Assembly: GCA_000722615.1 (NCBI GenBank) | Contig: JOKI01000020.1 | Span: 1-64,000, forward strand | Source: Pseudorhizobium pelagicum | GTDB lineage: Bacteria; Pseudomonadota; Alphaproteobacteria; Rhizobiales; Rhizobiaceae | Reading direction: 5' to 3' | Length of the DNA stretch: 64,000 nucleotides | Shown: positions 30,559-38,577 of the stretch, piece after piece | How the letters are laid out: each line of letters starts with the position of its first letter | How positions within the stretch are numbered: the stretch's first letter is position 1 | Translations under genes and position numbers: made by a program | The notes under the pieces: model-generated | The model's database searches: none | Seen by the model: the letters and a program-made list of their open reading frames with translations, nothing else | What the model was told of the DNA's origin: nothing

Positions 30559-32144
30559 TGGCGGTGGCAATGGCTCGTAGACCTGCTCTTTTTCAGGAAC
30601 GGATAGTTCCTCGTGACAGCTCCCTCGCAGGTTATGCGGCGCTGGTCCACGCCTACGACCTTCCGGTGCCTGTGCGCTCGCCATCCTGTGTGTCTTCCGG
30701 ATTTATAGGCGGCACGCGGAGAACCACAGACGAGTGGACAATATTCGACAAGCGATACGGTACCGAGGACAGCCTGCGCGGCCATCTCTCATTCGCGTTG
30801 CGTCACGAGACGGTCGATCTGTATGCCCTCAAGAAGCTCTTCGAAGTGGTGGCCACTGCAGACATCGAAGCCATCGTCACGGCCGAGATGACAGGCGGCA
30901 CCGCCCGCCGGACGTGGTTCCTCTATGAATGGCTGACAGGCAACCGCCTCGACATACCCGATCTCGACCGAGGCAACTACGTCGAACTGCTGGACAGCAG
31001 GCACTACTTCACGTCATCGCCCACTAACTCCTCCCGCCACCGTGTGCGTGACAACCTGCTCGGCATCTCCGCCTTCTGCCCCATCATCCGCCGGACGGAG
31101 TACCTGAACGAGGCCGTCGAGCAACGCTGGGACGTGAGGGCGCGGGATCTGGTGGGCAGGATCGGCAAGGGAATAGTAGCGAGAGCCGCTAGCTTCCTGC
31201 TGCTCGCCGACACGCAAGCCTCCTACCAGATCGAAGGCGAGCGTCCACCCCGCAACCGCCTGGAGCGCTGGATGCGCGCTGTCGCGCAGGCTGGAAGGCG
31301 GCCGCTTTCAATCGAGGAGATTGTCCGACTCCAGCACATCGTCATCGAAGAGGGCCGTTTCATACAAAGAGGACTGCGGGAAAAAGGCGGGTTCATTGGT
31401 GACCGGGACCGGAACGATGATCCGCTACCTGAATTCGTCTCCGCCAGACACGAGGACGTTCCCGCGCTGTTGGAAGGCATCCTTTCTGCAGGAGAGCGCA
31501 TGGGACAAAGCGACGTCGACGCCGTGGTGCAGGCCGCTGCGGTCGCCTTCGCCTTCGTCTTCGTGCATCCGTTCGAAGATGGCAACGGACGTCTTCACCG
31601 CTACCTGATCCATCATGTTCTGTCCGAGCGCGGCTACACGACACCCGGCATGATCTTCCCGGTCTCATCGGTTCTGCTTGAAAGGCAGGAGGAGTACGCA
31701 CAGCGGCTCCAGAGCTTCACCGGGCCGCTCCTTCCGTTTATCGAGTGGGTGCCGACTGCCGACAAGAATGTACGCGTGCTCAACCAGACCGCCGATCTGT
31801 ACCGCTTCGGGGACTGTACCGAACTCGCCGAGTTCCTTTATCGCTGCGTCATCCAGACGATCACGAACGACCTGCCCAACGAGATCGATCATCTCGCCCG
31901 CTATGATGAGGCGAAGGCGCGTATTCAGGACATGATTGAGATGCCGGACGCACAGATCTCCAGCCTCGTGACGTTCATCCGGCAGAACGGAGGAACCCTC
32001 TCGAAGAAGCGTCGCCGGAAGGATTTCGAGAGGATGCTGAATCACGAAGTGTCCGAGGTGGAGGCCATCGTCCGGGACGCATTCGATATTGAGGAACCCA
32101 GCCCGGACGAAGAACCAGACGAAGGCAGTACCTTCCGGAGGTAG
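30558..32144 (+). CDS. Fic-domain AMP-transferase with inhibitory motif
   Basis: This 528-residue protein has an N-terminal Fic-associated helical region. Near residues 221-226 it carries SYQIEG, an (S/T)xxxE(G/N) inhibitory helix motif, so it is probably a self-inhibited class II Fic protein. The catalytic loop HPFEDGNGRLHR (His337) is perfect and followed by the normal helix. A C-terminal 150 residues include a helical part and a probable winged-helix (LSKKRRRKDFERMLNHEVSE). Fic enzymes modify target proteins with AMP or related groups. The start is uncertain: no Shine-Dalgarno precedes the ATG at 30558, and an ATG at 30570 is possible. Divergent from the broken tacAT pair. Confidence 0.9.
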   Translation: MAVAMARRPALFQERIVPRDSSLAGYAALVHAYDLPVPVRSPSCVSSGFIGGTRRTTDEWTIFDKRYGTEDSLRGHLSFALRHETVDLYALKKLFEVVATADIEAIVTAEMTGGTARRTWFLYEWLTGNRLDIPDLDRGNYVELLDSRHYFTSSPTNSSRHRVRDNLLGISAFCPIIRRTEYLNEAVEQRWDVRARDLVGRIGKGIVARAASFLLLADTQASYQIEGERPPRNRLERWMRAVAQAGRRPLSIEEIVRLQHIVIEEGRFIQRGLREKGGFIGDRDRNDDPLPEFVSARHEDVPALLEGILSAGERMGQSDVDAVVQAAAVAFAFVFVHPFEDGNGRLHRYLIHHVLSERGYTTPGMIFPVSSVLLERQEEYAQRLQSFTGPLLPFIEWVPTADKNVRVLNQTADLYRFGDCTELAEFLYRCVIQTITNDLPNEIDHLARYDEAKARIQDMIEMPDAQISSLVTFIRQNGGTLSKKRRRKDFERMLNHEVSEVEAIVRDAFDIEEPSPDEEPDEGSTFRR

Positions 32145-32726
32145 CGGCGAGCGGCTCCGGCGGAGGGCACTGAAGTGAACACAACCATGACAGGCATCCT
32201 TGGAAGATTAAAGCCAAAGGTGATGACATACGGAACATATTGTGAGCATACTTTGGCCTGCCTCGCCGCCGGAGATGGATCCGGGGCGTCCGGAAACGCA
32301 GATCAAGCATGATGCGGATACGAATACGTCGCTTCTGAACAGGTTCCTGCGGCTAGCCGCGTGGAAGTGATTCGCGTCCGCCTGTTAGCTTACTCTGCCC
32401 GTGGCCTTCGGTAGCCGCATCGCCGATGCGTGCATTTCAAATTCCTCACAGGTGACCGGGGCAACGCGGCAGCATTGTTGACATGCACCTGCTGTCTGCG
32501 CCGCCGCTAGAGTTGTTCGGACAGGTAGCAGCGGACATGGATCCAATCCATCGCCGCTATGCGTTGAATCCTCCCAAGGCCGGCAACAGCAAGCCAAGGT
32601 TGATGTCCATGAATTCAATTGCGAATCCTGCGCAGCTTCTCCGCAAGGATCCGGGCTGGCGGACTCTCTGATCCGGCCAGTGATACCACTAGCCTTATAT
32701 CAACGACTCTACTTTGGAGTGCATCC
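32145..32726. other. Intergenic region without recognised genes
   Basis: No gene is supported; short frames (for example a 62-codon one at 32483) lack ribosome binding sites. Several small inverted repeats are present, but no terminator with a T run was found after fic. This stretch leads into the scrap mosaic. Confidence 0.4.
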
Positions 32727-32795
32727 ATGGATGGGCCTGTAGCAGTCGTAACGGGCGCTGAATCCTTCATCAATCAGTCAACACGTCTCTGATCC
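32727..32795 (+). pseudogene. Start of an SDR gene, cut after about 12 codons
   Basis: An ATG opens [18 protein letters not shown], the beginning of a short-chain dehydrogenase (V-A-V-V-T-G-A, first part of the NAD motif). The GxxxGxG glycine run that should follow is missing, and reading stops after 22 codons. Short, so only moderate confidence. Confidence 0.35.
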
Positions 32796-32833
32796 GGCAT
32801 CAGAGCGACAGGAGAACTGGCCAGGGTGATGCA

Positions 32834-32965
32834 CTGGGCGTCCAGATGCTTCGGCAGGGGCAATTGCACGAGGATGCCATGCACGGTCTCGTCCGCGTTC
32901 AACGCATTGACCAGCGCGGCGAGTTCCTCCTGTATCGTTTCCGCAGGCAGCGTATGCTTGAATGA
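32834..32965 (-). pseudogene. Internal fragment of folD
   Basis: Forty-four codons on the minus strand read [20 protein letters not shown], then [20 protein letters not shown] and LDAQ. This is a conserved internal segment of the methylenetetrahydrofolate dehydrogenase/cyclohydrolase FolD (the G-I-L-V-Q-L-P-L-P block is diagnostic). Neither the start nor the NADP-binding C-terminal part is present. The piece abuts the opposite-strand phenol hydroxylase fragment, so at least one recombination junction lies within 20 bp of 32970. Confidence 0.85.
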
Positions 32966-32982
32966 AGAGGACGCCGCGCTCC

Positions 32983-33510
32983 CCGGCTTCGGCATCGGAA
33001 CCCGCTTTCATTCCTCGCCAGTGGTGCGGCTTGCCGATGCGAAACCGTTGGCACTTGGCCATCTGATCAAGGTCGACGCCCGCTGGCGGCGCTTTGCTTT
33101 CTGCCCAGATGAAGACCCGTCGGCCAGCAATTCGGCCATCCGCCGGCTCTGCGATTTCCTTGCCACATCGCCGGCGTCCCCTATTCTAGCCTATACGCGG
33201 CCAGACGAGGACATCGACGCGGTGATCGATCTTCGCGTCATACTCCAGCAGCAGAGCCGCGACCTTTCGCTGGAGCGCCCTGCCGGCCTTCCTTTTCCCG
33301 CACAAGGCCGATACGGCCTCATCGACTACGAAAAAGTCTTCTGCGCGGTGTCCGTGCAGGGACGGCATATCTTCGACATGAGAGGCATAGACCGGAAAAA
33401 GGGGTGCCTCGTCATCGTGCGGCCCGACCAGCATGTAGCGCATGTAGTACCCTTTGAGGCCCATGCGGCGCAGGCGCAGTTCTTCGACTGTTTCATGGTT
33501 TGCAGGGCGA
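32983..33510 (+). pseudogene. C-terminal fragment of a flavin phenol 2-monooxygenase
   Basis: The frame reads [20 protein letters not shown], then GHLIKVDARWRRFAFCPDED, later VIDLRVILQQQSRDLSLE and GRYGLIDYEKVFC, IFDMRGIDRKKGCLVIVRPD and QHVAHVVPFEAHA. This is the thioredoxin-like C-terminal domain of FAD phenol hydroxylases and related aromatic monooxygenases. The flavin-binding and catalytic N-terminal two thirds are absent, so it cannot act alone. The natural end of the domain (AQFFDCFM) is present, so the 3' end of the gene is preserved. Confidence 0.85.
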
Positions 33511-33539
33511 GCCCATTGGACGATCAACCCGCGCGCGGC

Positions 33540-33577
33540 CACGCCGGAATTCGACAATGACGTTGAATTCCGGCGTG
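33540..33577. repeat. Perfect 13-bp inverted repeat
   Basis: CACGCCGGAATTC at 33540-33552 is repeated inverted as GAATTCCGGCGTG at 33565-33577 with a 12-bp spacer. No T run follows on either strand, so a classical terminator is unlikely. It lies at the end of the phenol hydroxylase fragment and could be an operator, a transcript-end hairpin or an element end. Confidence 0.7.
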
Positions 33578-33691
33578 ATCGTCGCTGACGCGAAATGAAG
33601 ATCAACGATCTACATGTCTCCGTCGAGGGGCAGGCAACACTATCGAACATTGACATGTAGGACGGTTCGACGCTGATGGCCGCGACTTAAA

Positions 33692-34180
33692 CTAGCGGAC
33701 GAACTGCCGAACAAAGTCCCGGCCGAGGCCGACCTTCTCGTAGTGGTCGGCACACATGTCGATCTTGGTGAAGACGTCCTCAAAGCCGGTATGCTTGCCG
33801 TCTTCGTCGACATAGTACATGCAGCCGGAAATGTTGAAGAAGGTAATCATTTCCTCGACGTCATCGGGCACCGTTAGCGTATGCGTCTCGCCGGGCGGCT
33901 CGAAGACATAGGATCCCTCGGTGGCGACCCAGTCATGTTCCAGATAGCGCCACCGGCCCTTGATGACGTAGCCATGCACGGGACCGGGATGGCGATGGCG
34001 GCTGAGAACACCGGCGCGCCGCACGCGCAACAGGTTGCACCAGCCGCCCTGCAGCGTGTTCAGCATCAGCGGCCGGAACCAGACGTCCGGCGCCTGCGGC
34101 ACCCAGATCCGCTCGTCGTCCGGCAGGGCCGTGGTGACGATCTCTGGCGGCGACATCGGGTGGACGGAAACATAGGGCAT
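33692..34180 (-). CDS. Cupin, 2,4'-dihydroxyacetophenone dioxygenase-like
   Basis: This 162-residue single-domain cupin has the first metal motif GVLSRHRHPGPVHGYVIKG (His pair plus His/Tyr) and the second G-SYVFEPPGETHTL (Glu-Pro-P-G-x-x-H). It resembles 2,4'-dihydroxyacetophenone dioxygenase family proteins, which cleave a C-C bond next to a hydroxyketone with Fe; many members instead act in sugar-acid pathways with unknown roles. AAGGAG precedes the ATG at 34180, fixing the start. It is the last gene of the TRAP operon, 14 bp after the SDR gene. Confidence 0.85.
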   Translation of the reverse strand: MPYVSVHPMSPPEIVTTALPDDERIWVPQAPDVWFRPLMLNTLQGGWCNLLRVRRAGVLSRHRHPGPVHGYVIKGRWRYLEHDWVATEGSYVFEPPGETHTLTVPDDVEEMITFFNISGCMYYVDEDGKHTGFEDVFTKIDMCADHYEKVGLGRDFVRQFVR

Positions 34181-34194
34181 GGTCTTCTCCTTGA

Positions 34195-34899
34195 TCAGGC
34201 GGCGGCATAGCCACCATCGACCGGCAGGATCGCGCCGGTCACGAAACGGGCGGCTTCCGAGCACAGGAAGACGACGGGGCCTGTGACATCTTCCGGGGTG
34301 CCCCAACGGCGCATCGGCGTGCGGCCGAGGATCGGATCGGACCGGACCGTATCCTCATAGAGCGGGCGTGTGAGTTCGGTCGCGATCCAGCCCGGCGCGA
34401 CCGCATTGACCCTGATGCCGTCGGCAGCCCAGGCAACGGCAAGCGCCTTCGTCAACTGGGACACGCCGCCCTTGCTCGCGGTATAGGCCGGAACGGCGGG
34501 ACCGCCGAAAAAGGACAGCATCGAGGCCGTGTTGACGATGCAGCCCTTCGATGCGGCGAGAAGCGGCCTTGCCGCCACGCACATGCGCATCGTGCCGTTG
34601 AGATTGATGTCGATGACCTCGGCAAAGGTCGCCGGGTCATACTCCGCGCCGCCGCGACGGATGAGTCCGGCGCAGTTGACGAGAGCATCCAGCCGGTCGA
34701 GGCCGACTACAAGCGCACCGATGGCGCCCTCGTCGCGCACGTCTAGAACGGCGCCGCTCAGGCCGTCCCGCACAGGCATGGCCTCTATTTCCGACCGGTC
34801 GAGGCCCGTGGCAATGACGCGGTAGCCCGCATCGCAGAGCGCGAGTGCCGCGGCGAGCCCGATGCCGCGGCCGCCGCCGGTGACGATCGCCTGCTTCAT
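34195..34899 (-). CDS. SDR-family oxidoreductase
   Basis: This 234-residue classical short-chain dehydrogenase carries the NAD(P) motif TGGGRGIGLAAALAL, an NCAG segment, catalytic Ser (NTASMLSFF), YTASKGG with the Y-x-x-x-K pair, and ends G-ILPVDGGYAAA. It belongs to the group with gluconate 5-dehydrogenases and sugar-acid dehydrogenases. The ATG overlaps the stop of the kinase gene upstream (ATGA), so the genes are coupled. With the kinase and RraA-like aldolase, an oxidation of a sugar acid or its keto form is likely; the exact substrate is not determinable. Confidence 0.92.
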   Translation of the reverse strand: MKQAIVTGGGRGIGLAAALALCDAGYRVIATGLDRSEIEAMPVRDGLSGAVLDVRDEGAIGALVVGLDRLDALVNCAGLIRRGGAEYDPATFAEVIDINLNGTMRMCVAARPLLAASKGCIVNTASMLSFFGGPAVPAYTASKGGVSQLTKALAVAWAADGIRVNAVAPGWIATELTRPLYEDTVRSDPILGRTPMRRWGTPEDVTGPVVFLCSEAARFVTGAILPVDGGYAAA

Positions 34900-35837
34900 G
34901 ACGGGGTCCGTTCCGCCAGAAAGGCCAGGACGGACTCGCGCCGCGGTATCGGCGCCACGGCGCCATAGCCGCATGTAGAAAGTGCGGCGGCGGCATTGGC
35001 ATAACGCGCAGCGGACAAGGGATCCTCCTTCCGGGCGAGCATCGACAGGAACGCCCCGTCGAACGTATCGCCCGCACCGGTCGCGTCAACCGTTTCAACG
35101 GAGAAGCCCGGCACATGCGCCCGCTCGCTCGCCGTCGCGACGAGCACGCCCTCCCGGCCAAGCTTCAAGGCGACCAGGGGCGCTCCGAGTGAGAGATAGT
35201 AATCGGCGATTGCACTCACATCGTCGAGCCCCGTCAGCGCCGATGCATCTTCGAGGCTTGGAAGGAGAACGTCGCAGAGCGGCACGGTCGCGTCCACGAT
35301 CGCGCGGGCGCGGGCGAGCGGCCAGAGCTTGAGGCGCAGGTTCGTATCGTAGGCGACCCGCACACCGGCAGCACGGGCATGCGCGATGGCGGCGAACACC
35401 GTGTCGCAGGCGCTCGCGCTGATCGCCTGGCTGATGCCGGAAACATGCAGGAAGGACGCGCGCCCGATATAGTCAGCAGGCAGGTCATCCGGCACCATCA
35501 GGCTAGCCGCCGAGTCGGCGCGGCGATAGGTGAAGACATGCCCCGCCTCGCCATGGCTGACGAAGTAGATGCCGGTCGGTGCGGTCGCACTCGCTATGAC
35601 GCGGCTTGCGTCGACATTCTCGCGCGCCCAAAGCTCGCGAAACATCCCGCCGAAGGCGTCGTCGCCGAGCGCGGTCAGGTATCCGACGCGCGCACCCTGG
35701 CGTGCTGCGGCAATCGCCGCATTCGACGTGTCGCCGCCGTGGCCAAGCCGATAGAAGACCCCCTCGCCCAACGTTTCCGACTGGTTGAACTCGATCAGCG
35801 GCTCGCCGAGCGCGACAATATCCAGCATGTTCGTCAT
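34896..35837 (-). CDS. PfkB-family sugar kinase, 2-keto-3-deoxygluconate kinase-like
   Basis: This 313-residue ribokinase-fold enzyme has the N-terminal G-E-P-L-I-E-F segment, the GHGGDTSNAAIAAARQG substrate region and the C-terminal signature DATGAGDTFDGAF with the catalytic Asp. Overall it resembles KdgK proteins that make KDPG for the Entner-Doudoroff route. No KDPG aldolase is nearby; the RraA-like protein upstream might replace it for a different substrate. It overlaps the SDR downstream and lies just three bases after the RraA gene, so it is operonic. Confidence 0.9.
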   Translation of the reverse strand: MTNMLDIVALGEPLIEFNQSETLGEGVFYRLGHGGDTSNAAIAAARQGARVGYLTALGDDAFGGMFRELWARENVDASRVIASATAPTGIYFVSHGEAGHVFTYRRADSAASLMVPDDLPADYIGRASFLHVSGISQAISASACDTVFAAIAHARAAGVRVAYDTNLRLKLWPLARARAIVDATVPLCDVLLPSLEDASALTGLDDVSAIADYYLSLGAPLVALKLGREGVLVATASERAHVPGFSVETVDATGAGDTFDGAFLSMLARKEDPLSAARYANAAAALSTCGYGAVAPIPRRESVLAFLAERTPS

Positions 35838-35840
35838 CGC

Positions 35841-36500
35841 TCAGATGCGCCCGTACTTCGCAAGACCTTCGCGCAGCGAACCTGACGCGATGATGAGGCG
35901 GGCCTGTTCCAGTTCCCGCTGGTCGATCTCGATGGACATGGCGAGAACGGCCTCCGCATGCTCACGCGGCACGACGACGACGCCGTCGATGTCTCCGACG
36001 ACGATGTCATCGGGATGGACCGTCACGCCGCCGATACGCACTGGCACATTCGACGCATAGGTGCGATAGCGCCCGAGCGTCGTGCCCGGCGAGGCAGACC
36101 GCGCGAACACCGGAAAGTCGTAATCCCGGCGGATTTCGACGATGTCGCGCACGCCGCCGTCGAGAATGGCGGCCTCATGCTTGTTGGCGACGGCCCCTGC
36201 CGTCATCAGGCCGCCCCAGACGGCAACATTCTTTTCTTCGGCGACGGCGATGCAGATCACGCTGCCGGCCGGACTTTCGTCGATCAGGTCGAGTGCGTGC
36301 TGCGGCGGCAGCATTTCGTCGGTTGCGCTCTCCATCACCGTCACGGCCGGCCCGACGATTTTCCTGTCGTTGATGCGCGGCTTGATGCTTTCGTCCATGA
36401 AGCCGCCCTTTCCCGCAACCTTGTCGACGGCATCGGCGACCGAGGCAGTGGCGACGCCGCGAAAGCCGGCGATCAGTTCTTCAAGCATCATGTCATACAC
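35841..36500 (-). CDS. RraA/HMG-aldolase family protein
   Basis: This 219-residue protein has the family's GGxRD motif (AILDGGVRDIVEI) with the Arg-Asp that bind metal and pyruvate-enol. The ASVADAVDKV start and the D-DIVVGDIDGVVVVP segment are also present. The family includes 4-hydroxy-4-methyl-2-oxoglutarate aldolases, oxaloacetate decarboxylases and the RNase E inhibitor RraA; in a catabolic operon an aldolase or lyase of a keto acid is most likely. It overlaps the dehydrogenase gene upstream by eight bases. Confidence 0.9.
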   Translation of the reverse strand: MYDMMLEELIAGFRGVATASVADAVDKVAGKGGFMDESIKPRINDRKIVGPAVTVMESATDEMLPPQHALDLIDESPAGSVICIAVAEEKNVAVWGGLMTAGAVANKHEAAILDGGVRDIVEIRRDYDFPVFARSASPGTTLGRYRTYASNVPVRIGGVTVHPDDIVVGDIDGVVVVPREHAEAVLAMSIEIDQRELEQARLIIASGSLREGLAKYGRI

Positions 36501-37518
36501 TCCTGATAGTGGTTATGTTCATATCGTTGGGCTTCGCAGCGTCCCACGCATTGACCCAGTTGATCGGTGTGCCGCCGGAAAAGACCCGGGCGATTTCCTC
36601 ACTCGCCTTGCGGCGAAGATCGGACACGGACTGTTCGGAATACCAGCCCGTATGATCGCTCACGACGAGGTTGGGCGCGGCGAGAAGGGGGTGGTCATGC
36701 GGCGGCGGCTCCTGCTCGAAAACATCGAGGCCGGCACCGAAGATCCGATCGTCTGCAAGCGTTGCCGCAAGCGCCACGGTATCGACCAGCCCGCCGCGCG
36801 AGGTGTTGACGAGGATCGCCGTTGGCTTCATCAGCGCCAGTTTACCGGCATCGATGATGTGATGCGTATCGGATGTCAGCGGCGCGTGCAGCGAAATGAC
36901 GTCGGCCTCGCGGCAGAGCCGTTCCAGTGACACACGTTCGGCACCATCGGGCGATGCCTCGAGATAGGGATCGAAGACCAGCGTGCGGACGTAGCCGAGC
37001 GCCTTCGCCTTGCGATGGAACGCCTGGGCGATGCGGCCGTAGCCGATGAGGCCAACAGTGCCGCCGCGCAGCCGGTACATCGGCTCGGCACGCGCCACGT
37101 TCCACGCGCCGTTGCGCACGGCGCGGTCGCGGGAGACGACGCGGCGGGCGACGGCGAAGAGCAGGGCAAGCGCGTGATCGCTGACCTCCTCGACGCCATA
37201 GTCCGGCACGTTGGCAACATAGATGCCGCACGCTGCTGCCGCCGCGCGGTCGATGTTATCGACGCCGACGCCGTAGCGCACGATGGCCCGGCAATCCGGC
37301 ATCGCGGCAATGGCACCGGCATCGACGGGACTTTCGCGGACAAGCACCGCATGCGCGCCATCGACCGCCTTTCGCACGGCGTCAGACCTGCCGTGACAGG
37401 GTCTTTCGACAAGGCGCGCACCAAATGACGCCAGAACGGCCTCCTCGATGTCCGTGCCGTCGTATCCCTCGTCGAGGACGACGACGAGGGGCGATTGGGG
37501 AGCGTTTTCCAGCGTCAT
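36493..37518 (-). CDS. D-2-hydroxyacid dehydrogenase
   Basis: This 341-residue NAD-dependent dehydrogenase has the nucleotide motif GLIGYGRIAQAFHRKAK, the catalytic Arg in VNTSRGGLVD, Glu in DVFEQEPPP, and His in VSDHTGWYSEQS. It is closest to the CtBP-like branch (Y-S-E-x-S), which includes glyoxylate/hydroxypyruvate reductases. The start at 37518 gives a normal length; an open frame upstream within the dctP region is not conserved. It probably oxidises or reduces the 2-hydroxyacid imported by the adjacent TRAP system. It follows dctP by 19 bp. Confidence 0.92.
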   Translation of the reverse strand: MTLENAPQSPLVVVLDEGYDGTDIEEAVLASFGARLVERPCHGRSDAVRKAVDGAHAVLVRESPVDAGAIAAMPDCRAIVRYGVGVDNIDRAAAAACGIYVANVPDYGVEEVSDHALALLFAVARRVVSRDRAVRNGAWNVARAEPMYRLRGGTVGLIGYGRIAQAFHRKAKALGYVRTLVFDPYLEASPDGAERVSLERLCREADVISLHAPLTSDTHHIIDAGKLALMKPTAILVNTSRGGLVDTVALAATLADDRIFGAGLDVFEQEPPPHDHPLLAAPNLVVSDHTGWYSEQSVSDLRRKASEEIARVFSGGTPINWVNAWDAAKPNDMNITTIRSV

Positions 37519-37537
37519 GACGTGTCCAGGGCCTCGG

Positions 37538-38551
37538 TTACTGTGCGCCCTGCGCGGATGCAGTCGCTTCCTTGAGCTTTGCGACCCACTCGGCGCCGAC
37601 GGACTCCTCGAGCTGCTTCTCGACGACGGGCTGCGCCACCGACCGGAAGGCGGCGATTTCATCAGCCGTCGGCACATAAACTTCCATGCCGACCTCGGTC
37701 AGGACCTTTTCGGCAGAGAGGTCCTGCGCCCGCGTCATGTCGCGGTGGATCGTGCGAGCCTCGACGACGCAGGTATCCACGGCCCGCTTTTCGGCATCTG
37801 CCAGCCCCTGATAGAAGGCATCGCTCATGAGGTAGGCGTGCAGGCTGTAGACGTGACCGTCGAGCGAGGCATATTTCTGGCTCTGGTAGAGGCTGCCCGC
37901 CATGATGTTGGTGACGCCGTTCTCCTGTCCATCGACCGTGCCCTGTGCGAGCGCTGCCGGAAGTTCGGCCCAGTCGATCGCCGACGGGCTTGCGCCGAGG
38001 CTTTCCATCAGCGAGATGAAGACCGGCGCCGGCTGCACCCGCATCTTCAGGCCCTTCATGTCATCCGGCGTCTTGATCGGATGCTTGGAGTTGGTGAAGT
38101 GGCGGATGCCGTTATCGGCATAGGCAAGCAGCCGGATGCCGGTTTCAGCCAGCATCGCATCGCCGAATTCCTTACCGAAATCGCCGTCGAGCACCTTGTA
38201 GGCCGTCTCGTGGTCCGGGAAGATGTAGGGCAGCGCGAAGACGTCGAAGGGGCGATAGACGCTCGAGATGCCGCCGTCATGAACGACAGCCAGTTCGAGT
38301 GAGCCGAGTTTCAGGCCTTCGAGGGCGCTCGTCGCGTTGCCGAGCTGACCGGCGGGAAAGATCTGCACATCGATCGAATTCGATGTCGCCTTCTCGACGC
38401 AGGTCTCGAACGCGAGTGCGGCCGCATGTTTCGGCTGGTCCTCCCGGCCCGGCTGGTAATGCGTGTATTTCAGCACCTTGCCATCGGCGGCGGCACTGCC
38501 GACCCCCAACATGACCAGTGCAGTCGTCGTCAGGAACAGTTTTTTGAGCAT
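37538..38551 (-). CDS. dctP: TRAP transporter solute-binding protein DctP
   Basis: This 337-residue periplasmic binding protein has a clean signal peptide (MLKKLFLTTTALVMLGVGSA) and the DctP core, including QIFPAGQLGN, the RVQPAPVFISLMESLG segment with the Arg that grips the substrate carboxylate, and the ALAQGTVDGQENG signature. AGGAGG before the ATG at 38551 is strong; a longer open frame reaches into dctM but is spurious. It delivers a carboxylate, likely a sugar acid or hydroxyacid, to DctQM. The gene is 26 bp after dctM. Confidence 0.95.
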   Translation of the reverse strand: MLKKLFLTTTALVMLGVGSAAADGKVLKYTHYQPGREDQPKHAAALAFETCVEKATSNSIDVQIFPAGQLGNATSALEGLKLGSLELAVVHDGGISSVYRPFDVFALPYIFPDHETAYKVLDGDFGKEFGDAMLAETGIRLLAYADNGIRHFTNSKHPIKTPDDMKGLKMRVQPAPVFISLMESLGASPSAIDWAELPAALAQGTVDGQENGVTNIMAGSLYQSQKYASLDGHVYSLHAYLMSDAFYQGLADAEKRAVDTCVVEARTIHRDMTRAQDLSAEKVLTEVGMEVYVPTADEIAAFRSVAQPVVEKQLEESVGAEWVAKLKEATASAQGAQ

Positions 38552-38577
38552 CTCTCTACCTCCTGTTTGAGAGCGGT

